Position numbers and translations under genes: made by a program. The notes beneath the pieces were generated by a model, which saw nothing but the letters and a program-made list of their open reading frames with translations, did no database searches and was not told the origin of the DNA. Source: Papaver somniferum (Eukaryota; Streptophyta; Magnoliopsida; Ranunculales; Papaveraceae). From it: DNA of 64,000 bases. Numbering within the stretch: the first letter of the stretch is position 1; the number at the start of each line of letters is the position of its first letter. This document shows, one piece after another, positions 36,024 through 48,021 of the stretch. The stretch covers positions 16,620,360-16,684,359 of the forward strand of contig NC_039368.1 of NCBI RefSeq assembly GCF_003573695.1, given 5' to 3'.

Positions 36024-38479
36024 TGTTAGAGCAATCCTCGGTCGAACTCGCAAGCGTTGCTATCTCAAGCTTGTTTGTCAATGTTAGTGATCAAAAATAT
36101 AAGTCTTGATTTATAGTCTACTTATAGCGATGTCTCGGATTAGGATAGATTGTGTAGTTGAGCAATAGACTTCACGACGTTCATCATTTGAACACGAAGA
36201 ACTACTAAGGAGAGATTATGGAACTTCATCAACAAAAGGTATGTGGAGACTGAAACTCATCTATCACTTGGAAAGTCTATTTCTACTATATCTCCTATAT
36301 TGAGTCACAAGTCGTATTGCTATATATTATTCAATTATACACATTTGAGATTTCGAGCTGAGTGTAACTTCTTAGATATTTCTCGAAATATGTGTTGGTA
36401 AGCTTTCGCTTCCACCAAGTTCATCTTATATTCTTGACGAAAGTCAAAAGATGATCATGTGAAAATCGCCGAGTAACATCTTACATGGTTTGTGTGATAC
36501 AATCATTTGGTGTAGACTTGGAATGTTTCGTAATGATTATTTCAATAACTTGAAAATTGCTTTGATGTTAATAGTTCGTGAAAACTGTTATTGTCATCCT
36601 CTAAGAATGTTTCAATGATTGAAATAAAGTTTAGAACAATTGGATATAAGCATAGTATGCGTGCTTGCATATATCTAATCCATGTCGAGGAACCATAGTA
36701 TGCATACCCGTGTGCGTACCAGTTGGTTTGTGAAAGTCCGGGTACCTAAGTACTCATACCGGTACGCTATTTGCGCAAGGTTTGGGTCTGGAATTTTCAA
36801 CTGTGTTTGGAGGTATGCGTACCCGTTCGCATACTGGCGAACCCAAACTCAGTCCGTCTACTTAAGTATGCGTACCCATTTGCATATTTGGGTGGTTATT
36901 GTTCTAGAATCGGTTTATTCATGAACTATTACATTTATATAATAAGGAATGCAATCTTTGCAAACTGTGGCCATAATTTTCATGAATTTATTTGAGTGAA
37001 TCAAACCAATTTTGCTTCAATTGTGTTCTTGTATACTTCTATGAGAATATAGCAATTGAACAACTCTATAACTAGTTTCATTTGAGTCATTTGAACTAGT
37101 TGTTGTTAAGATGAATAAGGTTGATATGGAAGTATTCGTATAACTAATTTTGGTTAACTATTGTTGAGCCAACCTAGTGTACACATTTAGGTACGGTTAC
37201 TCAAACCTAAATGAAGGTACATTTCAGTTGTGTATAACAAGCTAAGTTCGATCTAACGGTTGAAAGATATTAGTCTAATCAGGTTTTCATCTAACGGTGA
37301 ATATTGAATGCTTGATTACCAAGGTAACTTAGATTTCAATCCCTGATTTGAAAGCTATATAAGGAAGAACTCTAGCAACTGGGAAACCTAATCCCCACAC
37401 CTTATATGTGATACTAGTTGCAACTAGAGTGGATTCTCCTTTAACCTTAGGTTTTTTACGAAACCCCGTAGGTCAACGACATGAAAACTTCATTGGGATT
37501 GTGAAGCCAGACCCAACTATTTTCTCTATAGTTGCATGCTCTGATCTTGCCATATTTTATCGTGATTGAGTACTATCTTCTCTAAGATTTGCTCTCAGAT
37601 AGGCAAGATAAAAAGTAGTCACAAATATATCCGTATCATCGTTTGTGACTCCACAATATCTTGTTTCGCTTTCGTATGATTAAGATTATTTTGAGGTAAT
37701 TGATAATACTAGGTTGTTCTTCGGGAATATAAGTCTGGTTTGTGCACCTTGATTTATCAAAAGACGGAACAAAACTCATAGGTATTTCTGTGGGAGATAG
37801 ATTTATCTATTCCAATGGACTTTTCTGTGTGAGACATATTTTTTTTATCAAGTCTTCGACTTTGGGTCGTAACAACTCTTAGTTGTGGGTGAGATCAGCT
37901 AAGGTCATCAAGTGCGCAGAATCCTACTGGGTTCAGAGACGTAAGGGGCGCTACTGCACCTTGATCAGTGTGAAATTGATTAGGGTTTAACTACATTCTA
38001 GTCCAAAGTTCATTGGTAGTAGCCTAGTGTCTGTAGCGGCTTAATACAGTGTGGTGTTCAAAGCTGGTATAGGTCCCCGGGTTTTTCTGCATTTGCGGTT
38101 TCCTCGTTAAAAAAAATTCCGGTGTCTGTGTTATTTCCTTTCCGCATTATATATTGTTATATAATAAAAATATCACATATTGTGCGTTAAGTTCAATCGG
38201 TTCTTGAATCCGAACTTTAGGTTGTTGATTGAATTGATTGACACTTGGATATTGGTTTGTGATACCGTCCAAGTTATTTCTCTTATTCAGTCGGGATCGA
38301 AAATTCCTATTTGTTTGATTTCAAATTGAATTGAGAAATTGAGATATAAACTCTTTGATATACTTTTTTATAGATTGATTCTGACTATCTAGTTGATTCT
38401 CTTGAAAGCATATTTTAGTTTGTCTATTCAGATTGCAGAACGAAATATCGGGTGTGGTTGTTAGACCCCCGCTTTTTCA
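36024..38479 (+). mobile_element. Element B, 3' LTR
   Basis: TGTTAGAGCAATCCTCGGTC to ACCCCCGCTTTTTCA, 2456 bp, matching 28961-31414. TATATAA at 37356. Followed by CCGGG and the rest of element A's LTR, which restores the empty-site order. Confidence 0.92.
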
Positions 38480-40775
38480 CCGGGTACCTAGTACACATAC
38501 CTGTACGCGTACTGGCGTAAGGTCTAGGTTCGGGAATTTTAGCTGAGTTTGGAGGTATGCGTACCCGTTCGCATACTAGCAAACCCAAAGTTAGTCCGAC
38601 CAATAAGGTATGCGTACGTGTTTGTATACCTGAGTGGATGATGTTCTAAAGTCGGTTTGTTCATGAACTAACACATTGATATAATAAAGAATACAATATT
38701 TTACAAACCGTGGCTATAATGTTCATGACTTGATTCAAGTGAATCAAAATCGATTTGCTTCAATTGTGTCTTGTATACTTCTATGAGAATACAAACAATT
38801 GATCAACTCTAGAACTAGTTTTCTTTGAGTCATTTGAACTAGTTATGGTTAAGATGAATATGGTTGATATTAAAGTGTTCATATGGCTAACTTCGGTTAA
38901 CTATTGTTGAGCCAACAAGGCGTACACGTTTAGGTACGGTTACTCATATCTAAATAAAGGTACATTTCATTTGTGTATAACAAGCTAAGTTCGATCTAAC
39001 GGTTGCAAGATATTAGCTTGAGTCTAATTAGGTTTTCATCTAACGGTGAATATTGAATGCTTTGTTACCAAGGTAACATTGATTGCAAACCCTGATTTGA
39101 AGACTATATAAAGGAGAACTCTAGCAATTGGGAAACCTAATCCCCACACTTCTTGTGTGATACTAGTTGCGACTAGAGTCGATTCTCCTTTAACCTTAGG
39201 TTTTCAGGAAACCCTATAGGTTAACGATTTGAAGACTTTATTGGGATTGTGAAGCCAGACCCAACTATTTTCTCTGTAGTTGTGTGATATGATCTTGCTG
39301 TCTGTATCGTGATTGAGTACATCTTCTCTAAGATTGGCTCGATATTTAATCTCCGATAGGCAAGGTAAAAAGTAGTCACAAACATATTCGTCTCATCGTT
39401 TGTGATTCCACATTATCTTGTTTCACTACCGTACGATTAAGATTATTGTGAGGTGATTGATACAGTATAACCCGTATATAAGAATACTCCATATAGGAAT
39501 AACCTCCATATAAGAATAAAAATCTCTGGTCCCGACTTGGGCCAGTTATATTTAAGAATAAACTCCATATTGGAACAAGTCATGTATTTTTCCGGTTCCG
39601 TCTTAAGGAACTTACCTCCATATAAGAATAATTATCATTAAAATATAAATACTATAGGTCTTGTCATACATCATATTTTAAGATGTAAAGATTCTTGTAA
39701 CCATTTTGCAAGATCCTTTACTTCTAAGTGGATTTGATACTTTGTTTTGCACATTTTTCATTTCTTGGTTGGAGTTTAATGTGGATTATGGTGCATACCA
39801 AACTTCATATATCCATATTTATAAACTAAACAACATTTATACTACACTTTAGTGTTTCCTCTACTTGTGTAAGTATTTTTTTTTAGGTACGTGTATAACA
39901 ATTTTTTTTGGTCTTTTGAAGGTAGACCTCCATATAAGAATAATTTTTTGTAGTCCCAAGAGTATTCTTATATAGAGGTTCTACTTTATATATTTCTAGG
40001 CTGTTCTTCTGAAATATAAGTCTGGTATATCAATTGGTTCATGTTCACCTTGATTTATCAAAAGACGGAACAAAAAGCATAGGTTTATTTGCGGGAGATA
40101 GATTTATCTATCCAATAAACTTTTCTGTGTGAGACAGATTTGTTTATCAAGTCTTCGACTTTGGGTCGTAGCAACTCTTAGTTGTGGGTGAGATCAGCTA
40201 AAAGAATCAAGTGCTTAGAATCCTGCTGGGTTTTAGAGACGTAAGGAGCGGAACTGTACCTTGATCAGTGTGAGATTGGTTAGGGATCAACTACATTCCA
40301 GTCCGAAGTTAACTTGGACTAGATAGTGTATGTAGCAGCTTAATATAGTATGGTGTTCAAATATGGACTAGGGCCCGCATTTGCGGTTTCCTCGTTAACA
40401 AAATTTCTGGTATTCAAATTTCTGGTGTCTGTGTTATTTCTTTTCCGCATTATATTTTGTTATATAATAGAAACATCACAGGTTGTGCGTAAGTTCAATC
40501 AAATGTGAATCCAACCTTTGGTTGTTGATTAAATTGATTGACACTTGAATATTTGTTTTTGATACCGTCCAAGTTATTTCTTATATTCAATCAGGCTCGC
40601 AAATTCCTATTTGTTTGATTACGGATTGAATTGATAAATTGAGATATAACTCTTTGATATATTTCCATTGATTAAGTCTGTCTGTTTAGTTGATTCTCTT
40701 TGAATTATATTGGAGTTTTCCATACAAATTGCTTAGCGAAATATTGGGTGTGGTTGTTAGACCCCCTCTTTTTCA
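38480..40775 (+). mobile_element. Element A, 5' LTR, part 2 (with MITE)
   Basis: Resumes at CCGGGTACCTAGTAC and continues the U3 array (38502-38630), TATATAAA (39105) and R-U5 to ACCCCCTCTTTTTCA at 40775. A pogo-like MITE interrupts it at 39463-39986. Primer site TGGTATCAGAGC at 40778. Confidence 0.85.
39463..39986. mobile_element. Pogo-like (Tc1/mariner) MITE in element A's LTR
   Basis: Ends CAGTATAACCCGTATATAAG and, inverted, AAGTAGAACCTCTATATAAG; 26-bp arms with few mismatches, TA on both sides (39461-39462, 39987-39988). Resembles pogo-like MITEs of the CAGTARAACCTCTATA type known in Arabidopsis. It splits GATTGATA/...CTAGGCTGTTCTT of the LTR. Several internal CTCCATATAAGAATAA copies repeat the TIR motif. 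Confidence 0.75.
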
Positions 40776-40842
40776 ATTGGTATCAGAGCAGGCAAACACG
40801 TTTTAAGACCTCATAAGTCTGTGTTCGTAGCGATATGACTCT

Positions 40843-42311
40843 AAGGACAGAGGTGTTATCTCTATAAATGTACCACCAGTCTTCGATGTCTCAAATTACT
40901 CATGGTGGAAAACTCCTATGCATGCCTTTCTTCAAGCGCGTGATTTTCAAACGTGGGTTTATGTTGTTAATGGCTATGATCCTCCAATGGTTACAGTAGA
41001 CGGTGGATTTATTGCAAAGGATATTGGTAGATATGAACCTAACGAGATTCTCGTTGAAAAGAAAAATCATGAAAGTTTAAATGCTATCGTACATGCTATT
41101 ACCCCACATCTTCAGCATCATGTGACTACATGCACTCGGTCTAAAGATGCATGAGATATCTTAGAAACTGTATTCGAAGGAAATGCCTTTGAGAAAGAAG
41201 ATAGGCTTCAAAACCTATGTTCTGATTTCGAAAACCTTTGTATGGCTGATGAGGATTCATTTGATGAGTTTAATCACAAAGTATCTGAAATTGTTAATGC
41301 ATCTTTTGCGTTGGGTAAGACTATTCCTGAAAAGGACACTGTGATGAAAATTCTCAGAACGTTGCTAGCCAAATACGATTCTAAGAAGCATTCCCTCGTT
41401 GAAGGAAATAACCTTAACACTGTTTCTAGAAACACCTTGGTTGGGAAGTTAAAGATCTTTGATCATGAGCATACATCCAAATCTCGAAAGGATATTGCTT
41501 TCAAGGAACAAAAGAACACTAAATTACTTGATAAAAGTAAGAGTTTTGGAAACTCTGAAGATGATCCTTCTTAGAATGATTCATCAGATGAAGATCTTGA
41601 CCAGTCAGTCTCTTTGATCACAAGAAAGTTTAGAGATCTTCTTTTTAGGAGAAGTACGGTTCACAAGAGACGAACCTAAGTCATCATTTAAACCTCATAA
41701 TCGTATTCCTCCTAAAAATAGGGATATTGATGATACTGATGACGAGGATATGCCACAATGCTTCAAGTGTAAAGGCTTTGTTCATTTTGCAAATGAGTAT
41801 CCAAATCGTAAAAAGTACACTATAAACAAAGGTCTTGATGCAACTCTTGATGAAATCTCTGATCACTATGATTCTAATGAAGACGAAAAATCAAGTGTTG
41901 AACTCCTCTATGAAAATATTCATTTTGATAATTGTAGCAATACGTACATCAACCTCGATATTCTTCCAGGAGAAACTTCAGCCACATTGGAGGATAAAAT
42001 GGATTTCTCCTTATCTACTGGAATTTCTTCTTCGTATGTTTCAGATTACACCGTGTATTAGCAGCTTGCACAGCCATGGCGTTTGAATCATCCTATCTAT
42101 TGACATGTTCTTATTATACTCTCAAGGGTCATGAACTCTCAAGTTTTTTCAAATACAAACATAACATAAGATATGTCAATAAACTACAACAGAGAGCAAA
42201 CCGATTAGCAAAAAAGCTCAAATTTCTTCAGAAGTCGAATGAGGTATGTAATCTTATCCCCTCTCTAAAGAAGTTAATTTCCAAAGATATGTCTAGACCT
42301 CTAGAGAAAAT
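40843..42311 (+). pseudogene. gag: Element A gag, part 1 (broken)
   Basis: Same protein as C's gag, but the start ATG is AAG (40843). WWKTPMHAFLQARDFQTWVYVVNGYDPP, then EKKNHESLNAIVHAITPHLQHH (both shown here only in part as motifs), TGA in place of Trp near 41154, MADEDSFDEFNHKVSEI, KILRTLLAKYDSKKHSLVEG, TAG at 41574, a frame change near 41660, knuckle CFKCKGFVHFANEY (last Cys lost; 41760 on), and a degenerate second knuckle before a Lys/Arg-rich coiled coil (42160-42300). It is cut at 42311 by element C (TSD AAAAT) and finishes at 55660-55753. Confidence 0.85.
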
Positions 42312-44713
42312 TGTTAGAGCATTTCTCGGTCGAACTTGCATGCGTTGCTATCTCAAGCATGTTTGTCAATGTTAGTGATCAAAACTATAAGTCTTGATTT
42401 CTAGTCTACTATAGCTAAGTCTCGGACTAGGATAGAAAGTGTAGTTGATCTCAAGGACTTCATGGAGATTCATCATACAAGAAGAAGAACTACTCAAGGA
42501 ACCGGTGGAATTTCTCGACAAAAAGGTATGTAAATACTTGAATTTATCTGTCACTCAAAAGTCTATCTACTCTATCTCCTACTTCTTGAGAAAAAAGTCG
42601 TATGCTATATATAGACTTAGGTCATACACATTTATTATTTCGAGCCGAGTATACCTTGCCTATCTATATCTCGAAATATGTGTTGGTAAGCGTTTCGCTT
42701 CGACCATGTTTATCTTTACCTAGTGACGTAATTCATGATATGTTTCAATCACTTTGAAAATTGCTTTGACGAGAAATGGTGTAACAACTATATAACGTCC
42801 TATAAGAATGTTTCAATGGTTGGAATGAGATTTTAGATTACATAACCAATGATGGACATAAGTATTGTTGTGGAAACACATATGTGCATAAGTCCTATCC
42901 CTTGAACCAAAGTTTGCGAACTTTGTTGATCAAGAGAAACCGGAAGAATGGCTTGTTACCAATTCCTTGAACTGCCGAACTTCTCATCCCGAGAAATTCT
43001 GCTGGAGTTGACAAACTTGTTGCGTGAGTACCAGTCTGCGAACCCAGTCCGCAAACCGGCGGAAAGCTTTTGCAGAGATTTTCTGCTGGAGTTTGTAAAC
43101 TCTGCCCGGTTGCTTAAGTCCGCGAACCTAGTGTGCGAACTTAGGAAGGTTATATATCTGAAGATGATTTCTGAACTTAAACTTATAAAGACTAAGGAAT
43201 GCAATTTGCAAACTGTGGCTATAAAGTTCATGAACCGATTCGAGTGAATCAAAACTTCTTTGCTTCAATTGTGTCTTGTGTACTACATAAGATTTCCTTG
43301 CAATTGAAAAACTCTCTAACTAGTTCATTTGAGTCATTTGAACTAGTTATGGTGAAGAAGAATATGGTTGGTATGAAATGCTCGTATGGCTAACCTTTTG
43401 GTTAACTATTGTTGAACCAACAATGTACACGTTTGGGTACGGTTAACAAACCTAGAAGCGTGCATTTCATTTGTGTATAAAAAGCTAATTTTTCGATCTA
43501 ACGGTTGAGAAATATTAGCTTGAATCTAAACCAGGTCTTCATATAACGGTGGATATTGTTTACTTTGTGACCAAGGAGAAACCCTGATTTGAAAGACTAT
43601 ATAAGGGGACATCTAGCAACTCTTCAAAACTAATCCCCACACCTCACGTGTGATACTAGTTTGCGTGCTAGAGTCGTTTCTCCTTTAACCTTTGGTTTTA
43701 TTCTTCTAAAACCAGGCTAACAACTTAAAGACATCATTGGGATTGTGAAGCCAGACCGATACTACTTTTATCGTAGTTGTGTGATCTGATCTTGCATATT
43801 CTATCGTACGAGTACTATCAGATTGATTGGCTTGAGATTAATATCTCCGATAGGCAAGATATAAAAAGTAGTCACAAACATATTAGTCTCATTATTTTTG
43901 ATTCCGCAACATCTTGTTTCTCTACCATACAATTAAGATTGTTGTGAGATGATTAATTTATCTAGGATGTTCTTCGGGAATGTAAGACCGTATAATCAAT
44001 TGGTGTCTGTTCACCTTGATAATTATCAAAAGACGGAACAAAATTTTTAGGGTTTTTCTGTGGGAGACAGATTGATCCTTTGATAGACTTGTCTGTGTGA
44101 GATAGATTTTTTTATTATCAAAGCCTGCGATTTTGGTTCATAGAAACTCTTAGTTATGGGTGAGATCAGCAAAGGGAATGCGCAGTATCCTGCTGGGATC
44201 AGAGGCGTAGGGAGTACAACTGTACCTTGTATCAGCGGGAGACTGATTGGGGTTCAACCACAGTCCAGTCCGAAGTTAGCTTGGAGTAGGCTAGTGTCTG
44301 TAGCGGCTTAATACAGTGTGTGTTCAATCTGGACTAGGTCCAGGGGTTTTTCTGCATTTTCGGGGTGTCTGTGTTATTTCATTTTCCGCATTATATTATT
44401 TTATCTTTATAATTGAAATAATACAGGTTGTGCGTTAGATCATCAATTAGAGTAATACAACCTTTGGTTGTTGATTGTCATTGATTTATCCTTGGATATT
44501 GGTCTTTGGTACCATCCAAGTTATTCCTTGTATTTGATTAGTACTCGCAGTTTCTGTTTGAGGAAATCAAATCAAGAGAGAGAGAGATATCAACTCGTTG
44601 ATGTACTTTTAATTGATTGAGTCTTGTTGATTCTCTTAAAAGTATATTCGATTTTGTCTATACAGATTGCTAAGCGAAATATTGGGTGGTGTTGTTAGAC
44701 CCCCGATTTTTCA
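42312..44713 (+). mobile_element. Element C, 5' LTR (LTR1 subfamily 2)
   Basis: TGTTAGAGCATTTCTCGGTC to ACCCCCGATTTTTCA, 2402 bp. TSD AAAAT (42307-42311) repeats at 55655-55659. TATATAAGG at 43598. U3 array of the GTCCGCGAAC type at 42911-43142. U5 has lost the TTTCCTCGTTAACAAAATTC segment (junction at TTTTCGGGGTGTCTG, about 44357-44371). Confidence 0.92.
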
Positions 44714-44715
44714 AT

Positions 44716-44727
44716 TGGTATCAGAGC
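44716..44727 (+). other. Primer binding site of element C
   Basis: TGGTATCAGAGC, two bases after the LTR, complementary to the initiator Met-tRNA 3' end. The next roughly 50 bases of leader (AGGCAAACACGTTCAAGACC ... TTTGTAGCGATCTG) are shared with A, B and D. Confidence 0.85.
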
Positions 44728-44779
44728 AGGCAAACACGTTCAAGACCTCAATAGTATGTGTTTGTAGCGATCTGACTCT

Positions 44780-44998
44780 ATGGACAGAGGTGCTATCTCT
44801 ATTAACGTACCACAAGTCTTCGATGACTCTAATTACTTACGGTGGAAAATTGCTATGCGAGCTTATCTTCAAGCGCGTGATTTTCAATCATGGGTATATG
44901 TTGTTAATGGCTACGATGCTCCTGTTGTGGCAGTTGGAGATGTAAACGTTCCCAAGAATATTGGTGAATATAATCCTGCCGAGATACTTGCTGCAAAG
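44780..44998 (+). pseudogene. gag: Element C gag, part 1
   Basis: Start ATG 44780, 52 bases after the primer site. Encodes VPQVFDDSNYLRWKIAMRAY, the copia Gag N-terminal pattern (hydrophobic-F-DG-NY-W), then LQARDFQSWVYVVNGYDAP. Open for 73 codons until gypsy element G interrupts it at CTGCAAAG (44998). Best-preserved gag start in the window. Confidence 0.85.
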
Positions 44999-46620
44999 TG
45001 ATAAGCACGTATGTGCTACATTTTGTACCCATATTTATATTACCTAGGACTCGATATTGTTGCTAATAATACTATTTTAATGCTTTTGTAGAAAGTAGAA
45101 GTAAATCCAATCATCCAAAAATAAATGGCGAAATGTGAAACTAAAACAGTGCTTTCCAAAAGAAAAACCAGCAAGGTTACCCGAGACACCAAAACGAGAC
45201 AGAGAAGGGATGATACACAAGTGGGACGGTCTAATTGAAAACAAGGAGGTCAAGCACGTACACATGCTCTCCCCTGAATCATGGTTTTGTGGGGCTCAGA
45301 AGAACAGTCGTGTGATTTTCAGCAAATTTCAAGAAGAAAACATTATAGTGGGTTACTATGCCATGTGTCGTCGCATATTTACACATCCAGTTTTGGGAAG
45401 TTGAAAAGGAATTAGCTGTTAAGCAAATCTTGTTAGGTAGTGGAATATTGGAACAAATAAATGGGTCCACGTGAATATCTTATTGGAAGGAGAAAAATGA
45501 ATTAAAAAGATTTTGCTTTCTCACCCGTGGTATTCTTTTTAAGTCTACCAAATATGCATGCAAGCAAAATGAAGAAGAATATATATGGGGAGATCACATT
45601 GATGACCACCATGCAAGTTTCAATTAAGGCTAATTAAGAGAATGACGACACGCCTTTATTTGGTATATATTTTCTGTATTGTGAAGAAGAAAAAGGGGGG
45701 GTTCTGGTGACTGTTTTGGGAGGCCGGTTTTGGGAGCTCTCTCTTGCGAGAGGCCGAAACCAGATAAGAGAAAAGAGAGGCGCGACTACGGAAGTGAAAA
45801 GAAGGGTTTGCAATTCTTGGAATTTCATTTCCATTTTGATTTGCTAGTGATTCTCTTTGATTTGTTTATGGATTTTGATAAAGTCATATATATCTAAATC
45901 CTTGTAACTAGGGTTTATGTTGAAATCACTTAGAGTATTAGGCTATTTTCATTTGAATAATATTTAGAAAAACAATATTATGATTTGATTAGATTAATTC
46001 TTGAATAATATTTATTGATTAATCGAAATGCAAGTTGTTGCTTCACCGGTTTTAAAACTTATGTGCGTAATCGATAGTTTTACAAATATGTTTGTCTTAT
46101 TATTTGATGATCCATGCTTGGTTAATTTCTTTGATGAGTTATGCTTAGAAAAGCCAAATAAAATTTGTGAACTTATACTTAGTTTCGTGTAATTTTCTCG
46201 CTAACGCAATTTGATGGTGCATGCTTTGGTTTAGTGTTTTGATGTACCATGCTTAAGGTGTCCCAGCGATATTTGTGACTCTAATACTTATTTAGGTGAT
46301 GTCGATAGAACGAACAATAGAGAAATATTCATGGATTATATTTCATTTCAGTAATTGAATAGAAGTTGTGGTGGATACTATAAACTCTGGTTACCGACTC
46401 TCCCATTGAATTTCTTTTATTACTTTAGTTTAATTTTATTATTTCATTTTACATTTCTCAATTATAAAAATCTCAAAAAAAAACATTATTTCTGATTATT
46501 AGAGATATTGATTACAGTATTTCCACCGCTCTTCGTGGGAACGATCCGTACTTGCCTCTGTCTACTAGTTAGACACCGTGCGATTGCAGTTATCATATAG
46601 GGTTTCCCGAAATCCTAACA
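44999..46620 (+). mobile_element. Element G, 5' LTR (gypsy, Tat/Athila-like)
   Basis: TGATAAGCACGTATGTGCTA start with a terminal hairpin; 1622 bp if it ends at CCTAACA (46620), directly before the primer-like TTTTTGGCGCC. The right LTR matches up to GTTAGACA(C) (46575) and lacks the last 45 bases. TSD CAAAG at 44994-44998 and 49549-49553. Target: gag of element C, which resumes CAAAATTCC. Confidence 0.85.
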
Positions 46621-46640
46621 ATTTTTGGCGCCGCCGATGC
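46621..46640 (+). other. Primer binding site-like motif of element G
   Basis: ATTTTTGGCGCCGCCGATGC. TTTTTGGCGCCG immediately after an LTR is characteristic of plant Tat/Athila gypsy elements. Which tRNA it pairs with is not certain from this degenerate copy. Confidence 0.55.
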
Positions 46641-46758
46641 GGATTTGTTTTTAGATTAATTTTTAGGTTTATTTTTATTTTTTACAGTATTTTCATTTCA
46701 TTTTAGATTTTTTTTTCCTTTTTATGCGTTTCTTTTTGTATTTCTTTTCAGGGACTTT

Positions 46759-47510
46759 TTGAGGATGATGACTTCTTTCGAGGAGACGTCACCTAAGAGG
46801 ACGCTGGCGGAATATAAGCGTATAAAGTCAAATTATCAGGAAACCTCATCTGAGATGACGCTTGGTGAATATATGCATAGGCAACGGTATGGAGTTTGTG
46901 CTCCACATGAGGTAAGTGAAGAATCTCTTGTAATGATATATGAGAAGTATTACAAACACACACCACAATTTTGGAACAAAGATTGAGAGTTCTTGAATGC
47001 CAAAGATTATTTGCTGATGATGATGAATCTTGTAGTGACTCTCTGTTCCAAACAGAACATATAGATGACCCTGTGGATGATTGTGTGGATAATTTGCCTA
47101 ATTCGATAGATGAATCCATCCCACAAGATAATTCACCCAACTTAGAGGTTGTTTTTAGACCCATAGACTTCCAAAAGTTACCTAATTTAAGGTTAGAATT
47201 GTGTGCTTCTAAGATTTTGTTGGATCATTTTGCATCCAAATGCCCAGAGGACTTGCCTATTCCTCATACCGTGCATGAGCCAATTGTGATTTTTCTAGTC
47301 CAAAGAGCATCCCTATATTATGTTCTTTATGCACTTCCCTTTGAAGTAAAAACCAGGTTTGAGGATAACTTTTTATTTTCGATAGTTTCAGCGTCTCCGC
47401 GTTTTCATGACATAAGTGTGAAGCTGTCATTTTTAAATACTGTATTTTGGATTGATCCCCAAATTTTTAGGTTATTAGTTTATGGGGATCCTTTATGTAC
47501 ATTCCAGTAG
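46759..47510 (+). pseudogene. Element G internal reading frames, unrecognised
   Basis: Two overlapping frames, 46759-46986 (TSFEETSPKRTLAEYKRI...) and 46971-47510 (acidic FADDDESCSDSLFQ..., then hydrophobic ...RLLVYGDPLCTFQ). The second starts within the end of the first, so a frameshift in one longer protein is likely. No Gag knuckle, protease, RT or integrase motif. The internal region of G is only about 1.4 kb, so G is non-autonomous (LARD-like) and would depend on another gypsy element. Confidence 0.5.
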
Positions 47511-47624
47511 GTATTATCTTTGTTTTTGTTTTATTTATTTTTGTTTACTTTTTGCATATTATTTTCTTGAATTTCTCATCTTAATTTTTACGTTGGATGA
47601 CTCAATTACATTGAGGACAATGTA

Positions 47625-47645
47625 ATGTTTAAGTGTGGGGGAGTG
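47625..47645 (+). other. Element G upstream purine tract
   Basis: GACAATGTAATGTTTAAGTG then TGGGGGAG. GGACAATGT...AAGTGTGGGGG is a recurring motif in Tat/Athila-type elements. A second copy, AAGTGTGGGGGTGT (48008-48021), directly precedes the 3' LTR and is the likely PPT. Confidence 0.5.
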
Positions 47646-47699
47646 GTTATGCATTTTTATTTTTATAGGTTCTCAATTAAAAAAGAAAGTAAAAAATGC

Positions 47700-47970
47700 T
47701 ATGACCAGCTGTTTAGCGGGGTTTTCTGATTATTTGTCTCGCTGTTTAGCAGATTTCTCTGTCCATTGTTTAGTGGATCCGTCTAACTGTTTAGCAGATG
47801 TCTCTATCCACTGTTTAGTGGTTCTGTGTATCTGTTTAGCAGACATCTTTTGATCTTGCTGTTTAGCGGATCCGTCTAGCTGTTTAGTAGACATCTCTCG
47901 ATCTTGCTGTTTAGCGGATCCGTCTTGCTGTTTAGCAGACATCACATTTTATCCAGCTGTGTAGCGGATA
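47700..47970. repeat. Minisatellite in element G
   Basis: About eleven copies of CTGTTTAGCGGATCCGTCT / CTGTTTAGCAGACATCTCT-like units, alternating in pairs for a period of roughly 45 bases. It lies between the two purine tracts. On the minus strand it reads as an open SAKQQDG-type repeat, but that frame is probably incidental. Confidence 0.75.
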
Positions 47971-48021
47971 TAATTTTCTTTGTTTTGCTCGAGGACTAGC
48001 AAAATATAAGTGTGGGGGTGT

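Noticed and set aside
42956..43252. Overlapping 99- and 98-codon frames on both strands
   Set aside because: They lie inside C's 5' LTR U3; the matching place in other LTR copies is broken and no protein motif is present.
47730..47945. Minus-strand SAKQQDG-repeat protein
   Set aside because: A by-product of the minisatellite period; no start context or conservation.
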